Shown: positions 8,360 to 16,853, numbered from the stretch's first letter. The stretch: 64,000 nt of DNA from JBFWVD01 sp050246915 (GCA_050246915.1 JBFWVD010000022.1:1-64000); one strand, 5' to 3'. Notes: generated from the letters alone by a model not told the origin. Numbers and translations are program-made.

Positions 8360-9388
8360 TCAGCTGTCGATGAAGCGGAGGTCGGCATCGAGCAGACCCC
8401 GCTCCTGCAAGCCTTTCACCGTGGGCAGCCGGTAGTACCGAGGCCCGGTCCACACTGCTTCGGTGAGTCCAGCGTCGCGGTACGCGACGTAGATCTCCTC
8501 GATGCCGGCTCGCAGCGTCCACTTCGCTTCGAACCCGGGCAGCCTCGTGGCGATCTTGGTGAAGTCGACGCGGTAGTTGCGGGCATCGGCAGAGGCGCCG
8601 GCCGCGAATGCGACCTCGCAGTTGGGCACCACATCGCGAACCAGTTCCGCGACCTCGCGGATCCGGTAGTTCTCTCCCAACTTGCCGACGTTGAACGCCT
8701 GATTGTGGATGGCATCGACAGGCGCGGTGAGGCTCGAGCTCACCGCCCCGATGATGTCGCCGATGTGGACCAGTGGTCGCCACGGTGAGCCATCGCTCTG
8801 CAACAAGACCTTGCCGGTGGTGACGGCGTGACCGACGAGGTTGTTCACCACGATGTCGGCGCGCAGGCGGCGCGACACCCCATAGGCGGTGGCGTTGCGG
8901 AGGTAGACCGGCGAGAACGAGTCGTCGGCGAGTTGTGACACCGCTTGCTCGACCTTCACCTTCGACTCACCGTACGCGGTCACAGGGAAGAAGTCGGCCT
9001 CCTCGGTGAGCAGGCCATCGCCGCCGGCGCCGTAGAGGCTGCACGATGAAGCGAACAAGAAGCGCTGCACGCCCGCGGCCTTGGCCGCCTGCGCGAGCCG
9101 AACCGACGCGTGGAGGTTGATGTCGAATGTCAGCGCCGAATCGAGATCGCCGAGCGGATCGTTGGACAACGCGGCGAGGTGCACCACGGCATCGACACCG
9201 CGCAGATGCGACGCCTCGACATCGCGTAGATCGACCGACAACTGCGGCACGTCCACCGGAGGCCGCACGAAGTCGCATTCGTCATAGAAGCCGGTGTCGA
9301 GACCGATCACGTCGTGGCCCGCGGCGAGCAGCACGGGGACCATCTCCGATCCGATGTAACCGAGGTGGCCAGTCACCAAGACCTTCAT
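8360..9388 (-). CDS. NAD(P)-dependent sugar epimerase/dehydratase (extended SDR)
   Basis: Two ATGs are close together. GGGAG sits 7 bases before the ATG at 9388 but only one base before that at 9394, so 9388 is chosen, giving 342 residues. The N-terminal VLVTGHLGYIGSEMV is the extended SDR nucleotide-binding motif. The acidic residue after beta-2 (LDTG) favours NAD. VDAVVHLAALSNDPLGDL, the SSCSLYG Ser and the YGESK Tyr-Lys pair form the catalytic set near residues 115-145. NAFNVGKLGENYRIREVAELV is the C-terminal part typical of sugar-nucleotide epimerases and reductases. By context it acts on the activated deoxysugar produced by the neighbouring enzymes; the exact reaction is unknown. Confidence 0.87.
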   Translation of the reverse strand: MKVLVTGHLGYIGSEMVPVLLAAGHDVIGLDTGFYDECDFVRPPVDVPQLSVDLRDVEASHLRGVDAVVHLAALSNDPLGDLDSALTFDINLHASVRLAQAAKAAGVQRFLFASSCSLYGAGGDGLLTEEADFFPVTAYGESKVKVEQAVSQLADDSFSPVYLRNATAYGVSRRLRADIVVNNLVGHAVTTGKVLLQSDGSPWRPLVHIGDIIGAVSSSLTAPVDAIHNQAFNVGKLGENYRIREVAELVRDVVPNCEVAFAAGASADARNYRVDFTKIATRLPGFEAKWTLRAGIEEIYVAYRDAGLTEAVWTGPRYYRLPTVKGLQERGLLDADLRFIDS

Positions 9389-9439
9389 GTTCATGCTCCC
9401 TGTTGGTGGATCGGTTCGATGGCGAGCGTGGCAATCACG

Positions 9440-10093
9440 TCAGATCACCATCTTTCGGACGTGGAACGCCTCGGCCATGCCGCTTGGCGCATTGCACTCG
9501 ACGGCACGTACAGCCATCACGCCACGAAAGGTCTCGGGACGGAACCACGATCGCTCTCTCTGTGTAGGGAACCCCTCGAGCAACAACGACACCTTGCGCT
9601 CGGCAGTCTCCACATCGATCGGTACGTAGAGGTTGGGATGGCCAAGATCGCCTTCGTATTTGACGATCTCGTACTCGGCGATGAGATGGTTGCGGAACGT
9701 GTTCCAAGTGAGTTCAGCGACGGTGCGATGGTCCTGGTGCTCGTCCCTGCGATGATGGGCGAAGATCACATCGGGTTCACCGCGACGCTTCAGTTCCTCG
9801 AAGAACTCCTTGATCTCGGCTGCGACGTATGGGAAGAAGCTCTCGCGGAACTCAGCGACGATCACTTCCGATGAGCCTGCGGCGGCGAGGAACCTCGCGG
9901 CACTGGCGCGTGCCTCGGCTTGCCGCTCCGCGTTCCCCGACAGCACCACCCACGTCACACGCGATCCGGGTCGCTCTGCGAGGAGCCGCAGCATCGTGCC
10001 GCCGCATCCGATCTCGATGTCATCGCTGTGTGCACCGATGCACAAGATGTCGAGCGGACCGCGGTGGTCAGCGCCGAACGTGATCGGCAACAT
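9440..10093 (-). CDS. PIG-L family (LmbE-like) zinc deacetylase
   Basis: 217 residues. The zinc-binding start GAHSDDIEIGCGG (AHxDD signature) is near residue 20, and HHRRDEHQDH provides the third ligand region near 115. This is the layout of PIG-L/LmbE enzymes, which remove acetyl groups from GlcNAc-type sugars (MshB, BshB, GPI pathway) and recur in nucleotide-sugar clusters. It probably N-deacetylates an amino-sugar intermediate. Its ATG overlaps the last copy of a four-copy tandem repeat that follows the upstream C-methyltransferase stop (10093-10149). Confidence 0.88.
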   Translation of the reverse strand: MLPITFGADHRGPLDILCIGAHSDDIEIGCGGTMLRLLAERPGSRVTWVVLSGNAERQAEARASAARFLAAAGSSEVIVAEFRESFFPYVAAEIKEFFEELKRRGEPDVIFAHHRRDEHQDHRTVAELTWNTFRNHLIAEYEIVKYEGDLGHPNLYVPIDVETAERKVSLLLEGFPTQRERSWFRPETFRGVMAVRAVECNAPSGMAEAFHVRKMVI

Positions 10094-10149
10094 TCACAAG
10101 ACCGCGGCTTTCACAAGAGCCCGACTTCACAAGAGCACGACTTCACAAG
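10093..10149. repeat. Four-copy tandem repeat spanning a stop and a start codon
   Basis: TTCACAAG occurs at 10093, 10110, 10126 and 10142 (period 17, 16, 16), with partly conserved spacers ending in CGACT. On the minus strand each copy reads CTTGTGAA and contains a TGA in place of the gene's stop. The first copy is the real stop of the C-methyltransferase and the last touches the ATG of the PIG-L gene. Confidence 0.9.
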
Positions 10150-11375
10150 ATCACCGCTTCGGGGATCGGCACGATGAACTTGGCACCCCAGGAACGGCAG
10201 TGTTCGAGCTGCGTCATGATCTCGTTCTTCAGGTTCCACGGCAGGATCAAGATGTAGTCCGGCCGCACCTCGTCGATCTTCTCGGGTCCGAAGACCGGGA
10301 TGTGCGTGCCCGGGAGATAGCGCCCGTGTTTGTACGGGTTGCGATCCACGGTGAAATCCACGAAGTCGGTGCGGATGCCGCAGTAGTTGAGCAACGTGTT
10401 GCCCTTGCCGGGTGCTCCATAGCCGACGATGGTCTTGCCCTGCCGCTTGAGATCGATGAGCAGCTCGAGCAGCTTGCGCTTGGTCTCGCGCACACGATCT
10501 TCGAAACGCTCGTACATCTCGATGTCGCGGTAGCCCGCCGCCTCTTCGCGGGCGCGCAAGGCCAGGAGTCGCTCGGTGACGGGGCGGCTCTCATCGGCCG
10601 TCGGACGGGCGAAGATGCGCAGCGAACCGCCGTGCGACCACAGTTCCTCGACATCGAAGATGGTCATGCCGTGGCCGGCGAAGATCGCCTCGGCGCTGAT
10701 GAGTGAGAAGTAGCAGAAGTGCTCGTGGTAAATCGTGTCGAACTGGTTCTCGTCGAGCAGCTTCATCAAGTGCGGGAACTCGATGGTGACGGTTCCTGTC
10801 GGCTTGAGCAGATGCGAGATGCCGGCCACGAAGGTGTTCAGGTCGGGAACCTGCGCAAGCACGTTGTTGCCCAGCACCAGATCGGCCTGCTGACCGTTGG
10901 CGGCCATGGCCTTTCCCTTCGCCTCGTCGAAGAACGACACGTCGGTCGGGACCCCGCGGGCCTCGGCGTCCTTGGCCACGTTGGCGGCCGGTTCGATGCC
11001 AAGGCACGGTATGCCACGCTGTACGAAGTACTGCAGCAGATAGCCGTCGTTGCTCGCCAACTCGACGACGAAGCTGTTCCCGTCGAGGCCGAGACGATCG
11101 GTGATCATCGTCGTGTAGTCCTCGGCGTGCTTGAGCCAGCTGGTCGAGTAGGACGAGAAGTAGGCGTACTCGGTGAAGATGTGCTCCGGCTTCACGTACT
11201 CGTTCAACTGCACGAGGAAACACTGGTGACAGACCCAGACATGGAGCGGATAGAAGGGCTCCATGGTGTCCACGTGCTCTTCGGCTAGGAAGCTCTCACA
11301 GAGCGGGGACATGCCGAGATCGACCACGCGATTTGCCAGCTGGGTTCCGCAGAACCGGCAGGGGAATGAGCTCAT
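10143..11375 (-). CDS. Three-domain sugar C-methyltransferase (NovU/TylCIII type)
   Basis: The frame opens at 11444 but ATG 11375 gives the family's N-terminus, SFPCRFCGTQL. 410 residues in three parts: a zinc-binding domain (CRFC near residue 5 and CHQC near 55, Methyltransf_13), a Rossmann SAM domain (VVELASNDGYLLQYF, GIEPAANVA, HEHFCYFS) and a C-terminal domain (GYGAPGKGNTLLNYCGI, Methyltransf_14). This architecture belongs to enzymes that add a methyl group to C3 of NDP-4-keto-6-deoxy sugars, such as NovU and TcaB9. It implies that the surface glycan contains a branched-chain sugar. The HEHFCYFS segment carries the His-Glu-His catalytic region of this family. Confidence 0.9.
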   Translation of the reverse strand: MSSFPCRFCGTQLANRVVDLGMSPLCESFLAEEHVDTMEPFYPLHVWVCHQCFLVQLNEYVKPEHIFTEYAYFSSYSTSWLKHAEDYTTMITDRLGLDGNSFVVELASNDGYLLQYFVQRGIPCLGIEPAANVAKDAEARGVPTDVSFFDEAKGKAMAANGQQADLVLGNNVLAQVPDLNTFVAGISHLLKPTGTVTIEFPHLMKLLDENQFDTIYHEHFCYFSLISAEAIFAGHGMTIFDVEELWSHGGSLRIFARPTADESRPVTERLLALRAREEAAGYRDIEMYERFEDRVRETKRKLLELLIDLKRQGKTIVGYGAPGKGNTLLNYCGIRTDFVDFTVDRNPYKHGRYLPGTHIPVFGPEKIDEVRPDYILILPWNLKNEIMTQLEHCRSWGAKFIVPIPEAVIL

Positions 11376-11514
11376 GAGGCACCCGAATCGTTGGACACCT
11401 GTCGTTGTCGTCCGAAACGGTCGGTTCTTGAGTGGTTCGCCCACCGCGACCTCCGAGGGCGTTTCTCAAGATCACCGACACCGCGTCAACCATGGTTGTC
11501 GTACTCGTCGAGCT

Positions 11515-12078
11515 GTGATACCGCTACGGATCGTGCGATTCGAAGAGACCGGACTCGAGGGAGCGTGGGTGATCGAACTCGATCGCCACGGGGACGACCG
11601 CGGCTTCTTCGCGCGGGCCTATTGCGAACGCGAATTTGCTGCTCACGGCCTTCCCACGCATTTCCCACAGAGCAATCTGTCCAACAACACAACAGCCGGG
11701 ACCCTGCGGGGCATGCACTTCAACACCGCCGCCCACTTCGAGGCAAAGGTGGTGCGCTGCGTGCGCGGTGGCGTCTACGACGTGATCGTGGACCTCCGCC
11801 CCGGCTCGGCCACCGAGGGCCGCTGGTTCGGGACCGATCTCACCGCCGACAACGGCCGTGCGGTGTTCGTTCCCGAAGGATTCGCTCACGGGTTCATCAC
11901 CTTGGCCGATGACAGCGACGTCTTCTACCAGATGGGCGCCATGTACGAACCGGACGCGGCGCGTGGCTTCCGCTGGGACGATCCCCACTTCGACATCGAG
12001 TGGCCGATGGCTCCGGCGGTCATCTCCGACCGCGACGCCAGCTACGCCGACTACGACCCGTCGATTTTGCGCTCATGA
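11515..12078 (+). CDS. dTDP-4-dehydrorhamnose 3,5-epimerase-like sugar epimerase
   Basis: The GTG at 11515 gives 187 residues, the normal length for RmlC; the longer upstream frame lacks family similarity. Landmarks: GDDRGFFARAYC near residue 25, the NNTTAGTLRGMHF strand with the catalytic-type His, KVVRCVRGGVYDVIVDLR, and VPEGFAHGFITLADDSDVFY with the second His. RmlC-type cupin epimerases invert C3/C5 of 4-keto-6-deoxy sugars. Next to a C-methyltransferase the natural substrate is probably a 4-keto-6-deoxyhexose bound to CDP or dTDP. The stop overlaps the next gene's ATG (ATGA), giving translational coupling to the DUF4910 protein. Confidence 0.88.
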   Translation: MIPLRIVRFEETGLEGAWVIELDRHGDDRGFFARAYCEREFAAHGLPTHFPQSNLSNNTTAGTLRGMHFNTAAHFEAKVVRCVRGGVYDVIVDLRPGSATEGRWFGTDLTADNGRAVFVPEGFAHGFITLADDSDVFYQMGAMYEPDAARGFRWDDPHFDIEWPMAPAVISDRDASYADYDPSILRS

Positions 12079-13373
12079 GCGACGAGGCGTCCGTGAGGGC
12101 CGATATCGGAGTCGAGGCCTTCGGCCTCATCGAGCAGCTCTACCCGATGTGTCGCAGCATCACCGGTGATGGCGTGCGTCTGACGCTCGCAGCCGTGCGG
12201 CAGCTGATCCCTCTCGAGGTCACTGAGGTCCCCAGTGGCACGTCGGTGCTCGACTGGACGGTGCCACCGGAGTGGAACATCCGCGACGCGTTCGTGGCCG
12301 ACGAGACGGGGCATCGGGTGATCGACTTCCGCGCCCACAACCTCCACGTCGTCAACTACTCGGCGCCCGTCGATACCTGGCTCACACTCGACGAGCTACG
12401 CCCGCATCTGCACACCCTCCCCGATCAACCCGATCTGATCCCCTACCGCACCAGCTACTACGACCGGAACTGGGGCTTCTGTCTGAGCCAGAACGCGCTC
12501 GATGCGCTGACACCCGGTCGCTATCACGTGTGCATCGACTCGACCCTCGACGACGGTTCGCTGACCTACGGCCAGTTGGTGATCACCGGTGAGATCGACG
12601 AGGAGGTCCTCGTCTCGGCCCATGTGTGCCATCCCTCACTTGCCGACGACAACCTGAGCGGCGTCGCCGTGGCGGCGATGCTGGCTCGCGATCTGATGGA
12701 CGGACCGAAGCCGTATCGCTCGATCCGCTTTTTGTTCGCACCGGGGACGATCGGCGCCATCACCTGGCTGGCCAGCCATCGCGGCATCACCGAGAAGGTC
12801 ACCGCTGGGCTCACCGTGACCTGCTTGGGTGACGACCATCCGTTCACGTTCAAGCGGACCGTGTTCGGCGGCACGCCGATCGACCGGGCGGCCGCACACG
12901 TGCTGGCCTCGAACCGATCAGGCCACGAGATCATCGACTTCTTCCCGTACGGCTACGACGAGCGTCAGTACAACTCGCCGGGCTTCCGAATGCCGGTGGG
13001 GTCGCTCATGCGTGGACGCCACGGCCGCTTCCCGGAATACCACACATCGGCCGACGACTTGGGTTTCGTCCGGCCTGAGCGGCTGGCTGAGTCGCATGCG
13101 GTACTGCGCGACATCGTCACCATCGTCGCTGATGACCGGAACATGGTGAACCTCCAACCGTACGGCGAGCCGCAACTGGGCAGCCGCGGTCTGTACCGAG
13201 CGCTCGGCGGCCACAACATCGCCGACGCGCAAATGGCGATGCTGTGGGTGCTCAACCTCAGCGATGGACGTCACTCGCTCCTCGACATCGCTGAGCGGTC
13301 AGGGCTGGCGTTCGCCTCGATCGCCTCGACGGCGAAGGTCCTGGCCGAGCACGGGCTCCTCGCCCAGGCCTGA
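12075..13373 (+). CDS. DUF4910 aminopeptidase-like protein with C-terminal winged helix
   Basis: 432 residues, started at the ATG in the ATGA overlap. It matches the DUF4910/DUF2172 family, which has an M28-like zinc peptidase core: VSAHVCHPSLADDNLSGVAVA carries the first His and the Asp/Asn metal set (near residue 185), GDDHPFTFKR and DERQYNSPGF follow, and EYHTSADDLGFV contains the last His. The C-terminal 70 residues look like a winged helix (ISALLDIAERSGL-type segment with LLDIAE). The family is frequently encoded in O-antigen and nucleotide-sugar loci, but its substrate is not known to me. Coupling to an RmlC-like epimerase suggests it hydrolyses an amide on a sugar intermediate; this is an inference. 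Confidence 0.82.
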   Translation: MSDEASVRADIGVEAFGLIEQLYPMCRSITGDGVRLTLAAVRQLIPLEVTEVPSGTSVLDWTVPPEWNIRDAFVADETGHRVIDFRAHNLHVVNYSAPVDTWLTLDELRPHLHTLPDQPDLIPYRTSYYDRNWGFCLSQNALDALTPGRYHVCIDSTLDDGSLTYGQLVITGEIDEEVLVSAHVCHPSLADDNLSGVAVAAMLARDLMDGPKPYRSIRFLFAPGTIGAITWLASHRGITEKVTAGLTVTCLGDDHPFTFKRTVFGGTPIDRAAAHVLASNRSGHEIIDFFPYGYDERQYNSPGFRMPVGSLMRGRHGRFPEYHTSADDLGFVRPERLAESHAVLRDIVTIVADDRNMVNLQPYGEPQLGSRGLYRALGGHNIADAQMAMLWVLNLSDGRHSLLDIAERSGLAFASIASTAKVLAEHGLLAQA

Positions 13374-13404
13374 TCAGCTCCGGCGCCCGATCAGCTCCAG
13401 CGCC
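13372..13404. repeat. Direct repeat at two convergent gene ends
   Basis: GATCAGCTCCGGCGCC (13372-13387) is followed one base later by GATCAGCTCCAGCGCC (13389-13404). The first copy starts inside the TGA of the DUF4910 gene. The second includes the stop codon and last codons of the minus-strand aminotransferase. Confidence 0.85.
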
Positions 13405-14701
13405 GGTCGAACACCGTTCTCGACGGCGATCCGATGAGGAACCGATCCGGGCCGTCTTCGAGGGCCTTGGCGTACACCGCCAGCGCACCGTCGATGGCCT
13501 CGAGCGTCTTGTCGATGTCGGAGTCGCTGTGGGAGTAGCTCACCACCAACGAAGGCATCAGCACCCCTCTGGCCGTTGTCTCCTGGAGGAACAACGTGCG
13601 CATCGCCTGCGATGGGTGCCCTTGCGCGTCGAGTGTGGAGAACATGAGGTTGCAGTCGAACCCCACCGGGTTCACCTGCGAGCTGACACCGTGGCGAGCC
13701 GCTGCCGCTCGTAGCCCTGCGGCCAGCTTCGCCCCCTGCCGGTACAGATGCTCGACGACCGGCTCGTGCTCATAGACGTCCATGGTCGCCATCGCCGCAG
13801 CCAGCGAGCACGACTCGGCCCCATGGGTGGTGGAGAGCAGGAACACGTTGTCCAAGGGTCGCTGGCGGCTCCCCAGTCGCATGATCTCGCGCGATCCGCA
13901 CAGCGCGGACACCGAGAACCCGTTGGCCAGTGCCTTGCCCCACGTGGACAGATCGGGGCGCACATCGTAGAGCTGCTGTGCACCACGGCGGTGGTAGCGA
14001 AAACCGGTGATCATCTCGTCGAACACCAGCACCGCGCCCTCGGCGGTGCAGATATCGCGCAGTCCTTGGAGGAACCCGTCGCGGGGAGGCTCGGTGCGAG
14101 CGGCCTCGAGGAACACCGCGGCAATGCTCCCTGCGTTGGCCGAGAACATCGCCCGCACCGAGTCGAGGTCGTTGTAGTGGAACGACACCGTGTCGGCGAG
14201 ATCGACCGGTCGGATGCCGCCATCCATCGTCGTCGTCGACATGAACCAGTCGTCGTAGGAGAAGAAGGCGTGCTCGGCACACACCGCGACCTTGGTGCGA
14301 CCGGTGGCGGCCCGTGCCAGCTTGAGGGCTGCCGACGTTGCGGTCGAACCGTCCTTGGTGAACTTCACCATCTCGGTGCCCTCGACGACAGCGGCCAGAC
14401 GCTCGGCGCACTCGAGCTCCATCGCGGCCGGTCGGGTGAAGTTGGTGCCCAGGCTCAGTGATGACCGGACCGCCTCGACCACGGCCGGGTAGGCATGGCC
14501 CAACCCAACCGCTCGCAGCCCCATGCCGTACTCGATGAACTCGTTGCCATCCACGTCCCACACATGGCATCCCGAGCCGTGGCTGATGACCCCAGGAGAA
14601 CGCTCAGGGAACTGGTCTGGACCCTTCGCGTAGGTGTGCGCGCCTCCCGGGACCAGGGCCTCCAGCCGCCGTTTCATCTCGTCGGAGCGTGTGAAATCCA
14701 T
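13391..14701 (-). CDS. Class III aminotransferase, glutamate-1-semialdehyde aminomutase-like
   Basis: The ATG at 14701 gives 436 residues and the canonical HemL-like N-terminus (LVPGGAHTYAKGPDQFP); the frame's earlier start adds an unrelated 57 residues. Landmarks: VWDVDGNEFIEYGMG, FTKDGSTATSAALKLAR (cofactor phosphate loop), LVFDEMITGFR with the PLP-ring Asp near residue 225, and WGKALANGFSVSALCG with the Schiff-base Lys near 255. The sequence is HemL-like, but the setting between sugar enzymes argues against a haem role. Such paralogues in glycan loci are thought to transaminate or amino-shift keto intermediates. Divergent from the cytidylyltransferase gene. Confidence 0.85.
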   Translation of the reverse strand: MDFTRSDEMKRRLEALVPGGAHTYAKGPDQFPERSPGVISHGSGCHVWDVDGNEFIEYGMGLRAVGLGHAYPAVVEAVRSSLSLGTNFTRPAAMELECAERLAAVVEGTEMVKFTKDGSTATSAALKLARAATGRTKVAVCAEHAFFSYDDWFMSTTTMDGGIRPVDLADTVSFHYNDLDSVRAMFSANAGSIAAVFLEAARTEPPRDGFLQGLRDICTAEGAVLVFDEMITGFRYHRRGAQQLYDVRPDLSTWGKALANGFSVSALCGSREIMRLGSRQRPLDNVFLLSTTHGAESCSLAAAMATMDVYEHEPVVEHLYRQGAKLAAGLRAAAARHGVSSQVNPVGFDCNLMFSTLDAQGHPSQAMRTLFLQETTARGVLMPSLVVSYSHSDSDIDKTLEAIDGALAVYAKALEDGPDRFLIGSPSRTVFDRRWS

Positions 14702-14837
14702 CGTCACCTCATGTGAGCAACGCAACGGTGAATGCACCGATTGCCCTTCATCTGGCGGCAGAACGTCCGAAGAATTGATACAAACCCCGCAATCGGGTCC
14801 CGCCCCATTGCCGCCCAAGAAGTCCGAGGAGTCACCA

Positions 14838-15608
14838 GTGAAGGTCGTGCTGTTCTGCGGCGGCATGGGCATGCGTTTGCGCGACTACTCCGACCAGATC
14901 CCGAAACCATTGGTCGAGGTCGGCAACCGCCCGATCCTGTGGCACATCATGAAGTACTACGCCCACTACGGCCACAAGGACTTCGTGTTGTGTCTCGGGC
15001 ACGGCGCGCAGAAGATCAAGGAGTACTTCCTCAACTACGCCGAATGGGCCACCAACGACTTCACCTTCTCCGAGGGCGGCAAGAAGATCGTCCTGGGCGC
15101 CACCGACATCCAAGATTGGACCATCAGCTTCGTCGATACCGGTCTGGCGTCCTCGATCGGTGAGCGGCTCCTGCGGGTGCGTGATTACCTCGAGGGCGAA
15201 GAGATGTTCCTGGCCAACTATGCAGACGGGCTCTCCGATCTCCCCCTCGACACATACGTCAAGGAGTTCACCGCCCGAGGCAAGATCGCTTGCTTCTTGA
15301 GCGTGCCGGCGCCCCATACCTTCCACATCGTGCACGCCGATGAGGATGGTTTCGTCGAGAGCCTCGAGTACGTGGGGACCTCGAACGTTCGCGTCAATGC
15401 AGGTTTCTTCGCGCTGCGGACCGAGATCTTCGACTACCTCAACGAGGGCGAAGAACTCGTGGTCGAGGCGTTCGATCGCTTGATGGCCAAGCGCGAGCTG
15501 TTGGCAGTTCCCTACGACGGGTTCTGGCGCAACATGGACACCTTCAAGGACAAGATCGAGTTCGACATCCTGCATTCGCGGGGCAACGTCCCGTGGCAGG
15601 TGTGGTGA
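14838..15608 (+). CDS. rfbF: Glucose-1-phosphate cytidylyltransferase-like nucleotidyltransferase
   Basis: The GTG at 14838 has GAGGAG six bases upstream and starts directly with KVVLFCGGMGMRLRDYSDQ. 256 residues match RfbF/DdhA: the G-G-x-G-x-R-L loop, IPKPLVEVGNRPILWHIMK with the sugar-phosphate-binding Lys, WTISFVDTGLASSIGERLLR, FLANYADGLSDL with the metal-binding Asp, and GFWRNMDTFKDK near the end. RfbF makes CDP-glucose, precursor of CDP-4-keto-6-deoxyglucose. The first loop reads GGMGMRL and not the usual GGLGTRL, a mild deviation. No CDP-glucose 4,6-dehydratase is visible in the window, so this step may be encoded beyond the left edge or elsewhere. Confidence 0.87.
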   Translation: MKVVLFCGGMGMRLRDYSDQIPKPLVEVGNRPILWHIMKYYAHYGHKDFVLCLGHGAQKIKEYFLNYAEWATNDFTFSEGGKKIVLGATDIQDWTISFVDTGLASSIGERLLRVRDYLEGEEMFLANYADGLSDLPLDTYVKEFTARGKIACFLSVPAPHTFHIVHADEDGFVESLEYVGTSNVRVNAGFFALRTEIFDYLNEGEELVVEAFDRLMAKRELLAVPYDGFWRNMDTFKDKIEFDILHSRGNVPWQVW

Positions 15609-15620
15609 CCGTTGCGATCA

Positions 15621-15654
15621 GTTCAGCGTGCCGCTCGAGCGCGGCACGCTGAAC
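15621..15654. terminator. Strong bidirectional hairpin terminator
   Basis: A perfect 14-bp stem (GTTCAGCGTGCCGC and its complement) closes a 6-base loop, exactly between the convergent stops of the cytidylyltransferase and the amidohydrolase. No T tract, but stem strength and position suit a terminator. It marks the right edge of the polysaccharide locus. Confidence 0.7.
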
Positions 15655-15673
15655 CGTCGATCTGCGCCTTGCT

Positions 15674-16798
15674 TCAGCTGGTCGGCGCCGGCGGCACGTG
15701 AGGGAACAGCTCCTCGAACGCCCCGATGGTGATGCGATGACGGGCTTCGGCGGGGATGTCGTCGAACAGCTCGTGCAGCGTCTTTTGCGTATGTCCGTAC
15801 GTACCTTCGAAATGCGGATAGTCGCTGCCCCACAACACGTTCTGCCAACCCATGGCGGTGAGTGCAGCCGGCGCGCTGCGATCGTGCTGGAACGAGGCAT
15901 ACACGTTCGAGTACAGGTACTCGCTCGGCTGACGCTGGAGGGTGGGACGCACTGCCGACGCGTGCTGGCGATAGGCCTCGTCGAGCCGGTCGGCCAAGAA
16001 CGGACCCCAGGTCGCTCCGCCTTCGGACACCATCACCTTGAGATCGGGATAGCGATCGAACACACCCGAGGCGATGAGCTTGGTGACAGCTCGCTGACCG
16101 CCGTAGGTGGTCTCGACGTAGTTGAGCAACGCACCGCCGGGCCCACGGTAGTAAGCACCGTGAGAGGTGGAGGCGTCGTGCGGTTCGGTGCCGATGTGGA
16201 ACGCGAGCACGGTGTTGGTGCGCTCGAGCGCCTCGTACACCGGATCCCAGATGGGCTCGTGCCAATCGGCGATGCCGGTGGGAGGTGCAACGGGGAAGAA
16301 CGCCGCCTTGAATCCGAGGGCGGCGGAGCGCTCGATCTCGGCTACGGCATCTTCGACCTCGAGCAACGGGATGGACGCGGTGCACACGTACCGGGGCGAG
16401 ACATGCTGGTAGGTGATCGCCCAGTTGTTGATGGCCTTCATGCCCTCGGCGAGCAGCGAGTGATCTCGGATCGATGAGGTCCAGATGCCGATCGACGGGA
16501 AGACGAGTTCGGCCCAGATCCCTTCCTGGTCGAGATCGTCGAGCCGCTTGACCGGATCGTTCGAGTTGGGCGCCTTCTCCCACATGTTCTGACCGGTTTC
16601 GGCGTCGACGAGCATGTTGGGGCGGGGCATGCGCCGACGGAACGACTGACCATCGACATAGACGGTCTCCCATCGCCCGTCTTCGTCCTTCTCGCTGCGC
16701 GGCATGCGCTCGGCCAGGTCGGCCGGCAGGTTCGCCGTGAAGAGATCGTCGGGCTCGACAAGGTGCGAGTCGCCGGAGTTGGCCCAGATCTTGGTCAT
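15674..16798 (-). CDS. Amidohydrolase family 2 (ACMSD-like) metal-dependent hydrolase
   Basis: The ATG at 16798 has a GGGGGG ribosome site five bases upstream; the longer frame to 16861 lacks this. 374 residues. The N-terminus WANSGDSHLVEPDDLF carries a single-His variant (S-x-H) of the usual D-x-H-x-x-P metal motif. Later come IGTEPHDAS (near 205 by spacing) with a metal His, MVSEGGATWGPFL near 255, and the C-terminal LWGSDYPHFEG with the catalytic Asp near 325. Family members decarboxylate or hydrolyse aromatic and heterocyclic acids. The HFEG/D-Y-P-H end is shared with the paralogue at 42740-44020. A 17-bp palindrome lies upstream at 16837-16853. Confidence 0.85.
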   Translation of the reverse strand: MTKIWANSGDSHLVEPDDLFTANLPADLAERMPRSEKDEDGRWETVYVDGQSFRRRMPRPNMLVDAETGQNMWEKAPNSNDPVKRLDDLDQEGIWAELVFPSIGIWTSSIRDHSLLAEGMKAINNWAITYQHVSPRYVCTASIPLLEVEDAVAEIERSAALGFKAAFFPVAPPTGIADWHEPIWDPVYEALERTNTVLAFHIGTEPHDASTSHGAYYRGPGGALLNYVETTYGGQRAVTKLIASGVFDRYPDLKVMVSEGGATWGPFLADRLDEAYRQHASAVRPTLQRQPSEYLYSNVYASFQHDRSAPAALTAMGWQNVLWGSDYPHFEGTYGHTQKTLHELFDDIPAEARHRITIGAFEELFPHVPPAPTS

Positions 16799-16836
16799 CG
16801 TTCCCCCCAAAGGAAGCGGCAGTCGTCGGGTCTCAG

Positions 16837-16853
16837 CCAGCTTTGCAAGCTGG
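16837..16853. promoter_or_regulatory. Candidate operator palindrome upstream of the amidohydrolase
   Basis: CCAGCTT-TGC-AAGCTGG, seven bases perfectly inverted around three, about 40 bases upstream of the amidohydrolase ATG on the minus strand. Size and position fit a dimeric repressor site. No regulator gene is adjacent in the visible sequence, but the assembly gap follows. Confidence 0.35.

Noticed and set aside
10093..10149. CRISPR-like array
   Set aside because: Units of 16-17 bases with 8-base conserved cores and no true spacers; no cas genes.
13391..14701. True HemL of haem synthesis
   Set aside because: Sequence is HemL-like but it is embedded among sugar-nucleotide genes and no other haem gene is near.
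1..15608. Phage or transposon origin for the patchwork locus
   Set aside because: No transposase, integrase, inverted terminal repeats or phage structural genes are visible.
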